Assembly: GCA_019637615.1 (NCBI GenBank) | Contig: JAHBVJ010000032.1 | Location: 1 to 64,000 of the forward strand | Reading direction: 5' to 3' | DNA length: 64,000 bases | DNA from: Anaerolineae bacterium | GTDB taxonomy: Bacteria > Chloroflexota > Anaerolineae > Aggregatilineales > UBA2796 | Program-made: the position numbers and the translations under genes | Shown here: in pieces, positions 43,221-52,654 of the stretch | Position numbering within the stretch: the first letter of the stretch is position 1 | Layout of the letters: every line of letters starts with the position of its first letter | Notes under the pieces: model-generated | Told to the model about the DNA's origin: nothing | Databases searched by the model: none | Seen by the model: only the letters and a program-made list of their open reading frames with translations

Positions 43221-44873
43221 CTATAATCCATTGTTGGGCAGCGAAAGTTCCACTTGGACATGAGTGCCCTTACCGGGTGCCGAGATCAATTGGAATTGCC
43301 CTCCGAGTAGCTCAATACGTTCCCGCATACCTAAGATACCTAGGCTGCGATTATCCGTATTAAGGACTTCCGTTGTGTTAAAACCCTTGCCGTCGTCGTG
43401 AATACTCACGGTGATACGATCATTCGCATAACTAAAACTGACCTCGACATGGGTTGCATCGGCGTGACGTGCAGTATTGGTCAACGATTCTTGGATAACG
43501 CGATACAACAGAATCTCGACTTCATACGGCAACCGCACGTTCCCGACACTGTGTGGATGAAATTCGACGGCGATGTTCGCTTTCCTAGAAAACTCGTAGA
43601 TATATCCCTCCAATGCCGAGATGAGTCCCAGATCATCCAACGCGGCAGGACGGAGGTCAGCGGCTAGACGGCGGATTTCTTGCAGCGTTTGCGCCGTCCG
43701 CTGACGGAGTTCTTCGACATGGATTTTGACATCTTGCAGGTTGTCGCTTTTTTCCAGTATCTTGAGCTGTATCAATAGTGAAGTCAGCGCCTGTCCAGTT
43801 TCATCGTGCAGCTCACGGCTGATACGTCGGCGTTCTTCTTCCTGTGCGGAAACGACCTTATTCAGTAGTTGTGCGCGAAGTTGCTCTTTATAGCGAAGCT
43901 CCTCCCACAACTGGCTGTTTTGCAGCGAGACCCCCAATTGATTGCAGATGCCGTTGATCAGACGGCGCTGCTGTGGCGTTAGTTGTATAGGTTCCACATA
44001 CAGCATTACCAGCATACCGAGTAGTTTTTGCTTGATGCGGATCGGGGTAATCACGATCGTCTTGATCTGATCGTCAACCTGTTGACACATCGTGATGAAA
44101 TCGGGTGCCACATCACCGATGTCTTGCCTACCTGAAATTGTCAGGGTGTCTTCTAGTTTAAGTAACTGTGTATTGTTGGTAATGAATTTTGGTAAATAAT
44201 TATTGATACATTCAACGTGTGCTTCAGACAAATGCTGATGGGTCGCGATGGTTGGTGTGTCCTCAACAAACATAATCACCATGCCAGCAGTTGCGCCTGT
44301 GTTTTCGAGGGTAAGCGTCAACCCATACTGGCTCACCTGTTGTTGTAAATAGGATTGGTTCGCCATATCGGATAGCTTGTACAGCATTTCCAGTTCATGA
44401 TTGCGATGCTGTAAATCTTTGTTGAAGGTTTCAAGCTCTTGTCGGGAGGTAACCAAACCAACGATCATATCATTGAACGCACGTCCCAATTCTCCGATCT
44501 CATCATTCGCCCACACTGGTGCGCGGACGCCTAAGTCGCCGTGTTTTACGCGCTTTGCCACCGAGGTCATATCCAGAATTGGACGTGTTAGAAACCATGT
44601 CAAAAATGAGGCAATACCCAACCCAAGTATCGCGGCAAGCACGGTAATGATGGAGACGCCACGCATTCCAATCGACATGGCTTGCTCCACGCGTTCTTCG
44701 GTCAGCAAATAGGACAGCCAACCTCCTAACTGGTTACTGACCCACCATGCAATCGTGAATCCAAGGATGAGGAGCGGGAAAACGATAATACCGATAATTT
44801 TCTGTCGCAACGGCACCCGTCCAGCCCACGCCCAAAAAATGCTCCAGACAGTAGATTGACGGGTTGTGTTCAT
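43221..44873 (-). CDS. Membrane sensor histidine kinase (HAMP-GAF-HisKA_3) of the rdh locus
   Basis: A 550-residue kinase. Two transmembrane helices (about 25-45 and 54-75) are separated by a very short extracytoplasmic loop. A HAMP domain follows (WANDEIGELGRAFNDMIVGL region), then a coiled coil, a GAF-like domain (about 180-320), HisKA_3 with His356 in ISRELHDETGQAL, and HATPase motifs (DDGKGF, SLGILGMRERIELLGG). The tiny external loop suggests that sensing occurs in the membrane or in the cytoplasmic GAF domain rather than outside. It pairs with the adjacent regulator. Confidence 0.92.
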   Translation of the reverse strand: MNTTRQSTVWSIFWAWAGRVPLRQKIIGIIVFPLLILGFTIAWWVSNQLGGWLSYLLTEERVEQAMSIGMRGVSIITVLAAILGLGIASFLTWFLTRPILDMTSVAKRVKHGDLGVRAPVWANDEIGELGRAFNDMIVGLVTSRQELETFNKDLQHRNHELEMLYKLSDMANQSYLQQQVSQYGLTLTLENTGATAGMVIMFVEDTPTIATHQHLSEAHVECINNYLPKFITNNTQLLKLEDTLTISGRQDIGDVAPDFITMCQQVDDQIKTIVITPIRIKQKLLGMLVMLYVEPIQLTPQQRRLINGICNQLGVSLQNSQLWEELRYKEQLRAQLLNKVVSAQEEERRRISRELHDETGQALTSLLIQLKILEKSDNLQDVKIHVEELRQRTAQTLQEIRRLAADLRPAALDDLGLISALEGYIYEFSRKANIAVEFHPHSVGNVRLPYEVEILLYRVIQESLTNTARHADATHVEVSFSYANDRITVSIHDDGKGFNTTEVLNTDNRSLGILGMRERIELLGGQFQLISAPGKGTHVQVELSLPNNGL

Positions 44874-44990
44874 AACTCAAAAGAGGACAAAATAGACTAC
44901 CCCCAACATGTATTCTTACTTTAACCGTTTTCATTTGCCTCAACAGTGTCATTTGTCAGAACGTTACGCGTTATTTGTCGCTGCTTAGGA

Positions 44991-45239
44991 CTACAGCGAC
45001 ACTCCCCAAGGTGAGAGCCGATTCCTTTGCCTATCCCGAAGCGTGGACGGCGAAAACAGATGACATTCAAGCCGGACATAAGCACGCACCGCTAACCCAA
45101 TGTGGTTGCGCTGACTGCCTTCGATCCGGAACTGGCCTGCTTCAACGCCACTAAACTGCTTGAGCGAACGATAATAACCTTCAATCAACCGCGCACGGTC
45201 AGTATGCGCCTGTCGTGTCGCCGTGTGGGTCACTGTCCG
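44991..45239 (-). pseudogene. C-terminal remnant of a transposase
   Basis: The minus-strand frame encodes ARLIEGYYRSLKQFSGVEAG, then QFRIEGSQRNHIGLAVRAYV and a short tail, typical of the C-terminus of IS4/IS701-like DDE transposases. There is no N-terminal part or start codon of the expected gene. An 8-bp inverted repeat (TGTCGCTG/CAGCGACA, 44976-45001) straddles its stop. It is insertion debris upstream of the rdh kinase. Confidence 0.6.
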
Positions 45240-45545
45240 AAATACTTGAACTAAGTTGGATTATTAATCGCATTTTGTGCGACTATCCTATCGGTACACT
45301 CAATTATCCACTTGGCTCACGTGTTTGTTCTCAACCGGGTTTGCCCCAGTTGGAAGACACCAGCCCCGCTTATGATTGTATTGATGGAGTGCAATGTGAC
45401 CGGATATTTCTCATTGAGAGGATACAGACGCGGTCATCCTTTGTCCTATCAGCCCATGAGCATTTCTTAATTCCGTTATAATGACGAACGTGACTAATTT
45501 AGTGTCATCATTTCCCTTGCATGTTCGGTAAGATGAGGAGAGGCC
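45240..45545. other. Intergenic region before the amylase gene
   Basis: About 300 bp with no supported gene. It should contain the promoter of the plus-strand amylase gene; an AGATGAGGAGAGGCC stretch just before 45546 provides its ribosome binding site. Confidence 0.5.
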
Positions 45546-47402
45546 ATGATCAACTTGGCTGAGGTTGGCGCTCATGTGACGCAGCAGGCAAACGGCGATT
45601 GGGAAGTCTACGTAGGGCTGTATCTGCCCAATATCAGCGCGGACAAGGGATATGAAGTCATCGTGCGGATTATCCACGAGCGCGATCAGTTCATCCGGCG
45701 CATCGAGCCGAAAAACTTCCCGCTGACGGATCGCAGTGCGCAGACGGCTGGCTTGTGGAATATGACCGTGAACTTGACAGCAGCCGCAGATGGCAATTTC
45801 GGGCAGGCGGGGAAGTACCTGTATCGGTTTCAACTGCTCCGCAACGGCGAAGTCGTCGCTTTCTGGTTTGCCGATCCGTTCGCCTTCGATATGGGGCTAG
45901 GCACGCTGTCGGCCTTTACCGTCGGCAGCGCGACTCCGCAGTTCGCATGGACGGATCAGAATTACAGCGTCCCAGACATCCATGATCTTGTGGTGTACGA
46001 ACTGCATGTCGGGGAATTCAACCGCACGTTTGATGGCGTCGGCGATCAACTGGATTATTTGAAGGGCTTGGGCGTCAACGCCATCGAGTTTATGCCGATC
46101 ACGGCGGTGAAGGAGAGCGTCGAATGGGGCTATACGCCGCTCGGCTACTTCACGCCGGATTATCTCTTCGGCGGCGTGGAGGCGTTCAAGCGGCTGGTGG
46201 ATAACTGCCACGCGCGGGACATCGCGGTGATCCTCGATGCGGTGTATGCCCACGCTCATCCAGAGTTCGCGTACAACCTCGTGTATCTGTCTACGGGCGA
46301 ACGTAACCCGATGATGGGGATTTTTCAGGGCGAATTCTTCTCCGATAGGCTGGGGACGGATTACAGCTTGCCGTTCACGCGCGACTTTTTCTTGGCGGTC
46401 AACCAGCACTGGTTACAAGAGTATCATGTGGACGGCTTCCGCTACGACTATGTGCCGGGGTTTTATGACGGGGCGCTCGGACAAGGCTACGCCCAACTGG
46501 TGTACGACACGTATCAGCACTCAAAGCAATATGCGCGCTTCCAGACCGCCGCCGGTTACAGCAAGATCATTCAGTGTGCCGAACATCTGCCTGATCCACA
46601 GGGAATCGTGAGCAATACGTACTCGAATAGCTGCTGGCAAAATCAGTTATTCGATAAGGCGTGGGAAATGGCACGCTATCATTACGTGGATGCGTCGTTC
46701 GCCTTCCTGCTCGATCCGCAGTTGACGGGATACCCGCTTGAATACCAGAATCCGAGCACGCAAGAGCATTTTCCCGTTGCGCCGTTCCAGTACATTGAAT
46801 CGCACGATCACAGCCGTTTCATCACGGTGTTCGGGACGCGATCGCTGACCGACCCCTTCGGCTATGCCTACGGCAACCGTGAACTGTTTTACAAGACACA
46901 GCCGTATGTGATCGCGTTGTACACGGGCAAGGGTATCCCGATGCTGTGGCAGGGGCAGGAATTTGCCGAGAATTGGAGCCTGCCTGATGGCGGGCTGGCG
47001 CGGAATCTGGTGGAGCGGTTGGTTCACTGGGAATATTTTTATGACCGACCGGGCAGGGCGTTGATCCGCCTGTACCGCATTCTGGGCGAACTGCGGCAAA
47101 AACAGCGTGCGCTGCGGGGACGTGATTTTTACTACTACAACGATGGCGACCATCTGCGCAAGGGCGTGATCGCGTTCCGGCGGGATGCGCCCGCGACCGC
47201 CGCTTCGCCCGCCGAGAGCATTATCGTCGTGCTCAATTTCAGCGATCTCGATACGTGGGTCGATGTCGAGTTCGGATCGGCGGGAAGTTGGAGCGAGTGC
47301 CTCGACCAGCCCACTGTGATCGCGTTCCAGACCACGCAAGGCGCGACGGTACGCACGATCCGCGTTCCATCCAACTATGGCGCTGTGTACGCGCGACAGT
47401 AG
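45546..47402 (+). CDS. GH13 alpha-amylase-family enzyme
   Basis: A 618-residue protein without signal peptide. The N-terminal beta-sandwich (about 130 residues, CBM48-like position) is followed by a catalytic barrel. Conserved regions are ILDAVYAHAHPEFAY, VDGFRYDYVPGFYDG (nucleophile Asp near residue 297), QCAEHLPDPQG (acid Glu near 346) and YIESHDHSRF (third Asp near 420). The GYTPLGYFTPDYLFGG element resembles branching-enzyme or trehalohydrolase relatives more than secreted amylases. It probably acts on cytoplasmic glucans; the exact reaction is not resolved. GGAGAGG precedes the start. Confidence 0.85.
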   Translation: MINLAEVGAHVTQQANGDWEVYVGLYLPNISADKGYEVIVRIIHERDQFIRRIEPKNFPLTDRSAQTAGLWNMTVNLTAAADGNFGQAGKYLYRFQLLRNGEVVAFWFADPFAFDMGLGTLSAFTVGSATPQFAWTDQNYSVPDIHDLVVYELHVGEFNRTFDGVGDQLDYLKGLGVNAIEFMPITAVKESVEWGYTPLGYFTPDYLFGGVEAFKRLVDNCHARDIAVILDAVYAHAHPEFAYNLVYLSTGERNPMMGIFQGEFFSDRLGTDYSLPFTRDFFLAVNQHWLQEYHVDGFRYDYVPGFYDGALGQGYAQLVYDTYQHSKQYARFQTAAGYSKIIQCAEHLPDPQGIVSNTYSNSCWQNQLFDKAWEMARYHYVDASFAFLLDPQLTGYPLEYQNPSTQEHFPVAPFQYIESHDHSRFITVFGTRSLTDPFGYAYGNRELFYKTQPYVIALYTGKGIPMLWQGQEFAENWSLPDGGLARNLVERLVHWEYFYDRPGRALIRLYRILGELRQKQRALRGRDFYYYNDGDHLRKGVIAFRRDAPATAASPAESIIVVLNFSDLDTWVDVEFGSAGSWSECLDQPTVIAFQTTQGATVRTIRVPSNYGAVYARQ

Positions 47403-47578
47403 CGCTTGACAGGTGATAATAAGGTAAAAATGCTGCCAACGTTGCGCCGTAAAGGGATCGTGACCCGCGCCGACGCTCAACGTCGGTTTGTCGTGGGTTG
47501 CGATTCCGTAAGGATTGGTTAAAATGGCGGCGTTTTGTAAAAACTTATAAAAACCCTGTTTAAGCAAAGACGTTACGC

Positions 47579-48787
47579 ATGAGGTTGCAAATCGTTAGCA
47601 AGTTGGATCATCCAGATAGTGTTACCCAGATCGGCGGCGGCATGGCTGCTAGTGCCGTATTGGGAGTCGTGATGATCGGCTTGGTGGGCATGGCGCTGCT
47701 GCTGCCGCCCTTCTCGATTGTGCAACGCTGGCAGCAGCGCGGTGACGGCACTGCACTGACGGCGGGAGCACAAGCAAAAGTGCTCGGTAAGCCGCCGAGT
47801 ACCGCGCAAGCCACCGATAGTTCAGACTTGCCCATCACGATGTCGCCCATCAGCACGACGTACCGCTTGACTTCTTCTGATACCGACTCGAACTCCCACT
47901 CTGTACAACTTAGCGTGAATGTCCCGGAAGCCTACCGCGCTTCTGCTGTGGACATCGCGGTTTGGGCGGAGAATGGGTGGCGGATCGTGCCGTCAGCGCG
48001 GACGGAAGACGCGGCGCAGCGGACGGCGACGGTAGTAGACATGCCAAGCCGTGTGGCGCTAGTGCAGTTGGCGCAGATCACGCCGCTGATGAGCGTGCTG
48101 CTGGAGCCGGGGCAGGTGCTGCGGCCTGAGATGCAAGCCGTGGCGGATGTAGTGCAGCCCGCTGGCATGACGCCGGACGCGTCGGGAAACCTGACCGGAC
48201 TGCTGCCGAACGGGATCGAGTTTGGACAGGGCTACGCCGTGCTGCCGCTGATCCGCTGCGAAGACGGGGAGATGCTCACCCGCTTGCTGACGGATCAAGC
48301 GCTGCAAACGGCACACCTGAACGCGCTGGTGGACTTCGCCACGAGCCAGCCCTACGCGGGTTTAGCGCTGGACTATCGCGGCGTGACGGCAGACCTCAAG
48401 GACGACTACACCGCTTTCTTGCATAGGCTGGCGGAACGGTTGGCAATGAGCAAGCGCACGCTGACCGTCATGCTGACCAGCGGCGAAGAGGCGTACGATT
48501 GGGGTGCGATTGGGCAACTTGCCAACGCGGTGCAGGTGCGGTTAAGCAGTGATGCGGTATCTTTTTCCGGCATTGTTAACCAGATCACAAGCCAGATCAG
48601 CCGCGCTAAATTGCAGATTATCTTGACCAGTGACGTGGCGGACGTGCTGGTCAGTCAACTTGCTATCGTTTCCGCCGCGAATCTTGCGGGCGTTGGGGTG
48701 GCTGCGGTTGCCGTCGAGGGCGATACCAGCACTGTAGCGCGGGTGATCACACCCTATAAGCTGCCCATGCTGAGTGGGCAACACTAA
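47579..48787 (+). CDS. Membrane-anchored GH18-like barrel protein
   Basis: A 402-residue protein. A hydrophobic N-terminal anchor (AASAVLGVVMIGLVGMALLL) leads to a linker, a small beta domain and then a barrel-like region containing YAGLALDYRGV, which resembles the DxxDxDxE-type strand of GH18 proteins but lacks the full catalytic Glu motif. It may be a catalytically poor glycoside-binding protein. The gene is 12 bp upstream of another membrane-anchored glycosidase, so they probably act together outside the cell, for example in wall or exopolysaccharide work. Confidence 0.6.
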   Translation: MRLQIVSKLDHPDSVTQIGGGMAASAVLGVVMIGLVGMALLLPPFSIVQRWQQRGDGTALTAGAQAKVLGKPPSTAQATDSSDLPITMSPISTTYRLTSSDTDSNSHSVQLSVNVPEAYRASAVDIAVWAENGWRIVPSARTEDAAQRTATVVDMPSRVALVQLAQITPLMSVLLEPGQVLRPEMQAVADVVQPAGMTPDASGNLTGLLPNGIEFGQGYAVLPLIRCEDGEMLTRLLTDQALQTAHLNALVDFATSQPYAGLALDYRGVTADLKDDYTAFLHRLAERLAMSKRTLTVMLTSGEEAYDWGAIGQLANAVQVRLSSDAVSFSGIVNQITSQISRAKLQIILTSDVADVLVSQLAIVSAANLAGVGVAAVAVEGDTSTVARVITPYKLPMLSGQH

Positions 48788-48799
48788 GGAGAGAACGAC

Positions 48800-50266
48800 T
48801 TGGCGACCAACACAACGATGAGTTTGCCTATTCCGCGCCACCGGGAGCGCGTACGCTACTTCGCTACCATCTGGGCAGGCATCACCCTGCTGTTTGGGGC
48901 AGGTACGTTCATCGCGGTGTATGCAGGAACAGGGGTGGTCAACGCTAAACAATTGAACTTGAACGGCGGCCTAGGCTCAAACGGCAGCGGGGTAGCAGCT
49001 TTGCAGATCACCGCGACGCCGTTCCCGACCTTCCCACCGGAGAATACGGAAGTGCCTGCCACCGTGCCCACGGATGCGCCAACAGAGGCTCCGGCGCAGC
49101 CTGCCGCCGTTGGCCCCACGGCGACGATCCCGCCGAAGCAGGACACCGCCTTCGATCTGGGCATCGCAGTGCAAAAGAATGCCGATCCCAACGTGTACAA
49201 AATCTGGGTAAGCGCGGTCAAAGATGACCTGAAATTGAACTGGGTGAAGTCCCAGATCGTGTGGCGTGATACCGAAAAGGTTAAGGGACAGATCGATTTC
49301 GCGGAGATGGATGTCGCGATCAACCAACTGAGCGAGGCCAACGTAAAGGTGATGTTGAGCATCACCAAAGCGCCAGATTGGGCACGCGACCCCGGCGCGA
49401 AGATTGCGGCAAACCAATTTGATGGCCCGCCCGCTAACCCGCAAGACCTTGCCGATTTCGTGACGGCGATCTTGACGCGGTATCCGGGTAAGGTACACGC
49501 CATCGAGGTCTGGAACGAAATCAACCTTGACCGCGAATGGTCAACCAACCCGCAGCGCCTTGACGCGCGCCGCTATGTCGATCTGCTGCGTGTGACGCGT
49601 GACGCCATCCGCGCGATTGATCCGAACATCATCGTGATCTCGTCGGCGCTGGCACCGACGGGCGGCAACGGCAACCCGAACTCCGCGCAAGATGACTTCG
49701 TATATATGGATTCGCTGATCGCAGCAGGCGTTTTGCAATATGCTGACTGCGTTGGTACGCATCATAACGGCTTGAATGTGCCGCCAACCGCTGCCGATTA
49801 TCGCAATATTCCAGAGCGCGTCCCGCCCGCCAAGTATCGCGGCCCATGGTCGTCGCCACATCATAGCTGGTCATTCCGTGCTACGCTGCAAGGCTATATG
49901 GATAAAATCCGCGCGGCGAACAGCACGACACCGCTGTGCGTGACCGAGTTTGGCTGGCCTAGTATGGAAGGCTTGACCGGACAGCCGCGCGAGGGCTTCG
50001 GCTATGCCTTCGACAACACGCTGCAAGATCAGGCGACGTTCACCGATGAGGCCATCACGTGGATGCAGCAGTCGGGCGCGGTACGCTTGGCGTTCGTGTG
50101 GAACCTCAACTATGGTGCGCAGGTCGGCTGGAAGGTCGCGCCGGATGATCCCGTGAGTGATAACGTGCTGTGGGCTATCCTTGGGCCAGAATGGTCGAAG
50201 CGCCCCGTCTGGCAAAAGATCGCTGACCGCAACTTCCGGGGACAGCCGCGCACCGCCGCGCCGTAA
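48800..50266 (+). CDS. Membrane-anchored clan GH-A glycosidase
   Basis: A 488-residue protein. The N-terminal helix (WAGITLLFGAGTFIAVYAG) is followed by a Pro/Thr/Ala-rich linker (about residues 65-110) and a clan A barrel. The acid/base Glu lies in AIEVWNEINLDREW and the nucleophile Glu in LCVTEFGWPS, resembling GH39 or GH5-like enzymes. The start is a TTG with AAGGAGAGA 6 nt upstream. The catalytic domain should lie outside the cytoplasmic membrane. A strong terminator follows at 50296. Confidence 0.82.
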   Translation: MATNTTMSLPIPRHRERVRYFATIWAGITLLFGAGTFIAVYAGTGVVNAKQLNLNGGLGSNGSGVAALQITATPFPTFPPENTEVPATVPTDAPTEAPAQPAAVGPTATIPPKQDTAFDLGIAVQKNADPNVYKIWVSAVKDDLKLNWVKSQIVWRDTEKVKGQIDFAEMDVAINQLSEANVKVMLSITKAPDWARDPGAKIAANQFDGPPANPQDLADFVTAILTRYPGKVHAIEVWNEINLDREWSTNPQRLDARRYVDLLRVTRDAIRAIDPNIIVISSALAPTGGNGNPNSAQDDFVYMDSLIAAGVLQYADCVGTHHNGLNVPPTAADYRNIPERVPPAKYRGPWSSPHHSWSFRATLQGYMDKIRAANSTTPLCVTEFGWPSMEGLTGQPREGFGYAFDNTLQDQATFTDEAITWMQQSGAVRLAFVWNLNYGAQVGWKVAPDDPVSDNVLWAILGPEWSKRPVWQKIADRNFRGQPRTAAP

Positions 50267-50295
50267 ACAAGCCGTAACTCCGCATTGATTTCACA

Positions 50296-50332
50296 ACGAT
50301 CTCGTCCGCTGCTGTGGACGGGATCGTTTTTA
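50296..50332 (+). terminator. Intrinsic terminator after the GH-A glycosidase
   Basis: ACGATC-CGTCC and GGACG-GATCGT form a long stem around GCTGCTGT with one mismatch, followed by TTTTTA, 30 bp past the stop codon. Confidence 0.85.
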
Positions 50333-50619
50333 TATCGAGAACGCGGCCTTTACCGTAGAGTGCGATGAACCTAGCATTCTGGGCGGCATGTACCGCGTGA
50401 TCATGCTGCGCAGCGTGAAAGCAACATACTGCGAGCCATCGTCAGATTAGGATGCTGGTAGCTTGGGCAAAGATTCTATGCTGTGTTGGAAAGTGATGCC
50501 GCGCTATGAGACCATAGCGCCCTGCACGATACGATATTAGAAGGAAATGAAATTGGGCGGATGCTGACACCCGCCCCGAATGGTTCAATGAAGTTAGTTT
50601 GCCCACGCGCAGACGTCGC
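50333..50619. other. Intergenic region between convergent genes
   Basis: No gene is supported here. It holds a perfect hairpin GCGCTATG-AGAC-CATAGCGC at 50501-50520 of unknown purpose and the phoU terminator at 50551-50576. Confidence 0.5.
50551..50576 (-). terminator. Terminator after phoU
   Basis: On the minus strand GGGCGGGT and ATCCGCCC flank a short loop and are followed by AATTTCATTT, 44 bp past the phoU stop. Confidence 0.6.
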
Positions 50620-51300
50620 TTACGGCATCGGGTCGATACGGGCTTCGTGCAGGTTACCCGTGATCAGATACATGATGCGGTCACAGATGTTGCTGACGCG
50701 ATCTGCGTAGCGCTCCAAGTTGTGCGAGCACCACATGAGCATGGTGGCGCATTCAACGGTGGCGGGATCGTTGGTCATGGTCGCGATCAATTCGTCATAG
50801 ACGGCTTTGTGCAGCGCATCGACCTGCTCATCGCGGTTGATCACGCCTTTAGCCAGCGCTACGTCTTGCGTGTCCAGCGCGGTCATGGCGTCACGCAGCA
50901 TGGCGATGGAGAGTTCCGCCATCTGGTCGAATTTGGCGCAGCTAATCGTGCAGGCGCTGTTCGCCATACGGATGACCAAGCGCGCGATGCCAGCCGCGTG
51001 ATCGCCCATGCGCTCAAGGTTGGTGACGACGCTAACCATCGCCACGATGCGGCGCATATCGCGCGCCATCGGGGATTGCAGGGCTAACAGCGTATAGGCG
51101 TTTTCTTCGATCTCGTACCGGAGACGATTAATCCTGCTATCGTAGTCCGCCACGCGCTGCGCACGAGCGACATCGTAGACTTCCAGCGCCTTAATGGCTT
51201 CTGTTAACTGTGATTCGACCATCTCCGCGAGGGTCAGAACGTCTTGCAGCAGTTCGTTAAGCTGCCGATCAAATGCTGAACGTGTTGTCAAGGCTACCAC
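50620..51300 (-). CDS. phoU: PhoU-family phosphate signalling regulator
   Basis: A 226-residue all-helical protein with two PhoU repeats. Metal-binding-type motifs occur in each (YDSRINRLRYEIEE and ERMGDHAAGIARL; RDEQVDALHKAVYDE and HNLERYADRVSNICD). PhoU links the PstSCAB phosphate transporter with the PhoR kinase. The family sequence begins LTTRSAFDRQLNELLQ; a GTG at 51300 with GGGGA 5 nt upstream is the best start, and the frame is open to 51330. No pst or pho genes are adjacent. Confidence 0.9.
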   Translation of the reverse strand: MVALTTRSAFDRQLNELLQDVLTLAEMVESQLTEAIKALEVYDVARAQRVADYDSRINRLRYEIEENAYTLLALQSPMARDMRRIVAMVSVVTNLERMGDHAAGIARLVIRMANSACTISCAKFDQMAELSIAMLRDAMTALDTQDVALAKGVINRDEQVDALHKAVYDELIATMTNDPATVECATMLMWCSHNLERYADRVSNICDRIMYLITGNLHEARIDPMP

Positions 51301-51480
51301 GACTTTCCCCAATTCTCCCCAAGGCAACACCGCCGGGATTTATCATTGATTTAAAGACATTTTAACATTGTCTTAAAGATTAGGGAAGAATCAATCGTAT
51401 ATCTTTGTTGTTAAAAAGTGGTGATATTAGGGCGGGTACGTCGCATGGATACGACATCTATGAAGGTTGTAAGGCCGTGA

Positions 51481-51515
51481 GAAAAGACGCAGCCCGCCGA
51501 TGGATAGGCGGGCTG
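51481..51515 (-). terminator. Terminator after the nucleoside hydrolase gene
   Basis: CAGCCCGCC and GGCGGGCTG form a perfect 9-bp stem (51490-51515). On the minus strand GCGTCTTTTC follows. It lies 46 bp past the nucleoside hydrolase stop. Confidence 0.75.
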
Positions 51516-51560
51516 ACGATATAAGTCTTTACACGGCGTTGAGGTGATGTTAAGACGAAG

Positions 51561-52502
51561 TTAGCTACGGATGCGGCTCAATTCGAGGTTGACGACACCT
51601 TCGGCATCGACGCCGACGCAAATGTTAACACGCGGACGGTTTTCCCAATCGGGACGCAAGCGCTTATTCATATCAGGCCACGTCTTGCCGCGACTGATGC
51701 CGTGCGTGGTATCGACCCGCAGCGGATAGGACGCGATGGTGAACAGCGACGGGTTGACCAGATAGGCGATTGTTTCTGGGTCGTGGACGAAGATGCCATC
51801 GAGATCGTATTTCTGGTAGAACTTGTGATAGAAAGGCACGATCTTGGCGATGTGCTGCGCCATCGGGTTGTTGATCTTGCCGTATTCCGCCAGATGATCG
51901 GGCGTCATGACGGTTTTCTGCGTGACATCCAGGCCGACCATCGTGAGAGGCCAGCCCGCGCCAAAGACCACATCGGCGGCTTCGGGATCGTTGTGGATAT
52001 TGGCTTCGGCGGCAGGCGTGGCGTTGCCTTCCCCAAGCGCATTGCCGCCCATCAGGACGACTTCGCGCACATTTTCCACGATACGTGGCTCGATGCGCAG
52101 CGCTAGGGCGATGTTGGTCAGCGGGCCGATGGGCACCAGCGTGATCTCGCCGGGGTGCGCCATGATCTGCTCGACGATGAATTCCGCCGCGCTCTTGGCG
52201 TAAGGCTGCGTGGTGGGCAGCGGCAGATGAATGTTGCCCTGACCATCGTCGCCGTGAACGTAGGGAACTGGCCCCGCGAATGGCCCCGTCAGCGGATGGT
52301 CGGCACCCTTGGCGACGGGAATATCGGGACGGTTGGCGATTTCCAAGAGGCGCAGCGCGTTGGTGGTGGCGAGGTTGGTGTGGACGTTGCCGAAAATGGT
52401 GGTCAGCCCGACGACATCGAGTTCGGGCGACTTGAGCGCGAAGAAGATCGCCATCGTATCGTCTACGCCGGGATCGGTATCAATGATTATTTTGCGCGGC
52501 AT
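51561..52502 (-). CDS. Inosine/uridine-preferring nucleoside hydrolase family protein
   Basis: A 313-residue protein starting MPRKIIIDTDPGVDD, the Ca-binding Asp cluster that defines the IU-nucleoside hydrolase family. Further motifs are EITLVPIGPLTNIALAL, EVVLMGGNALGEGN and a C-terminal HDPETIAYL supplying the last Ca ligand. It hydrolyses the N-glycosidic bond of ribonucleosides for base salvage. ATG 52502 is chosen because the family motif starts there; the open frame further upstream to 52640 has no family similarity. Confidence 0.92.
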   Translation of the reverse strand: MPRKIIIDTDPGVDDTMAIFFALKSPELDVVGLTTIFGNVHTNLATTNALRLLEIANRPDIPVAKGADHPLTGPFAGPVPYVHGDDGQGNIHLPLPTTQPYAKSAAEFIVEQIMAHPGEITLVPIGPLTNIALALRIEPRIVENVREVVLMGGNALGEGNATPAAEANIHNDPEAADVVFGAGWPLTMVGLDVTQKTVMTPDHLAEYGKINNPMAQHIAKIVPFYHKFYQKYDLDGIFVHDPETIAYLVNPSLFTIASYPLRVDTTHGISRGKTWPDMNKRLRPDWENRPRVNICVGVDAEGVVNLELSRIRS

Positions 52503-52654
52503 GAATCTAATAATCCTTATGATGGTTGAAGGCTTGTGTGAGAAAGTCTGCCTATTGTGCAGCAAAGTTGGGCGAAAAACCAACATCAGACCACTCGATC
52601 TCACAAAAGATGCGGGTATAATGCTCACGGCAGTAATCAAATAGAGGTTTGATA

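Noticed and set aside
46647..47567. A 306-codon minus-strand frame opposite the GH13 gene
   Set aside because: It is antisense to the conserved amylase barrel, rich in Arg/His/Gln as typical of shadow frames in GC-rich genes, and matches nothing recognisable.
50501..50520. Perfect hairpin GCGCTATG/CATAGCGC in the gap before phoU as a small RNA or terminator
   Set aside because: There is no T-run on either strand and neither neighbouring gene ends next to it; a known terminator already follows each gene.
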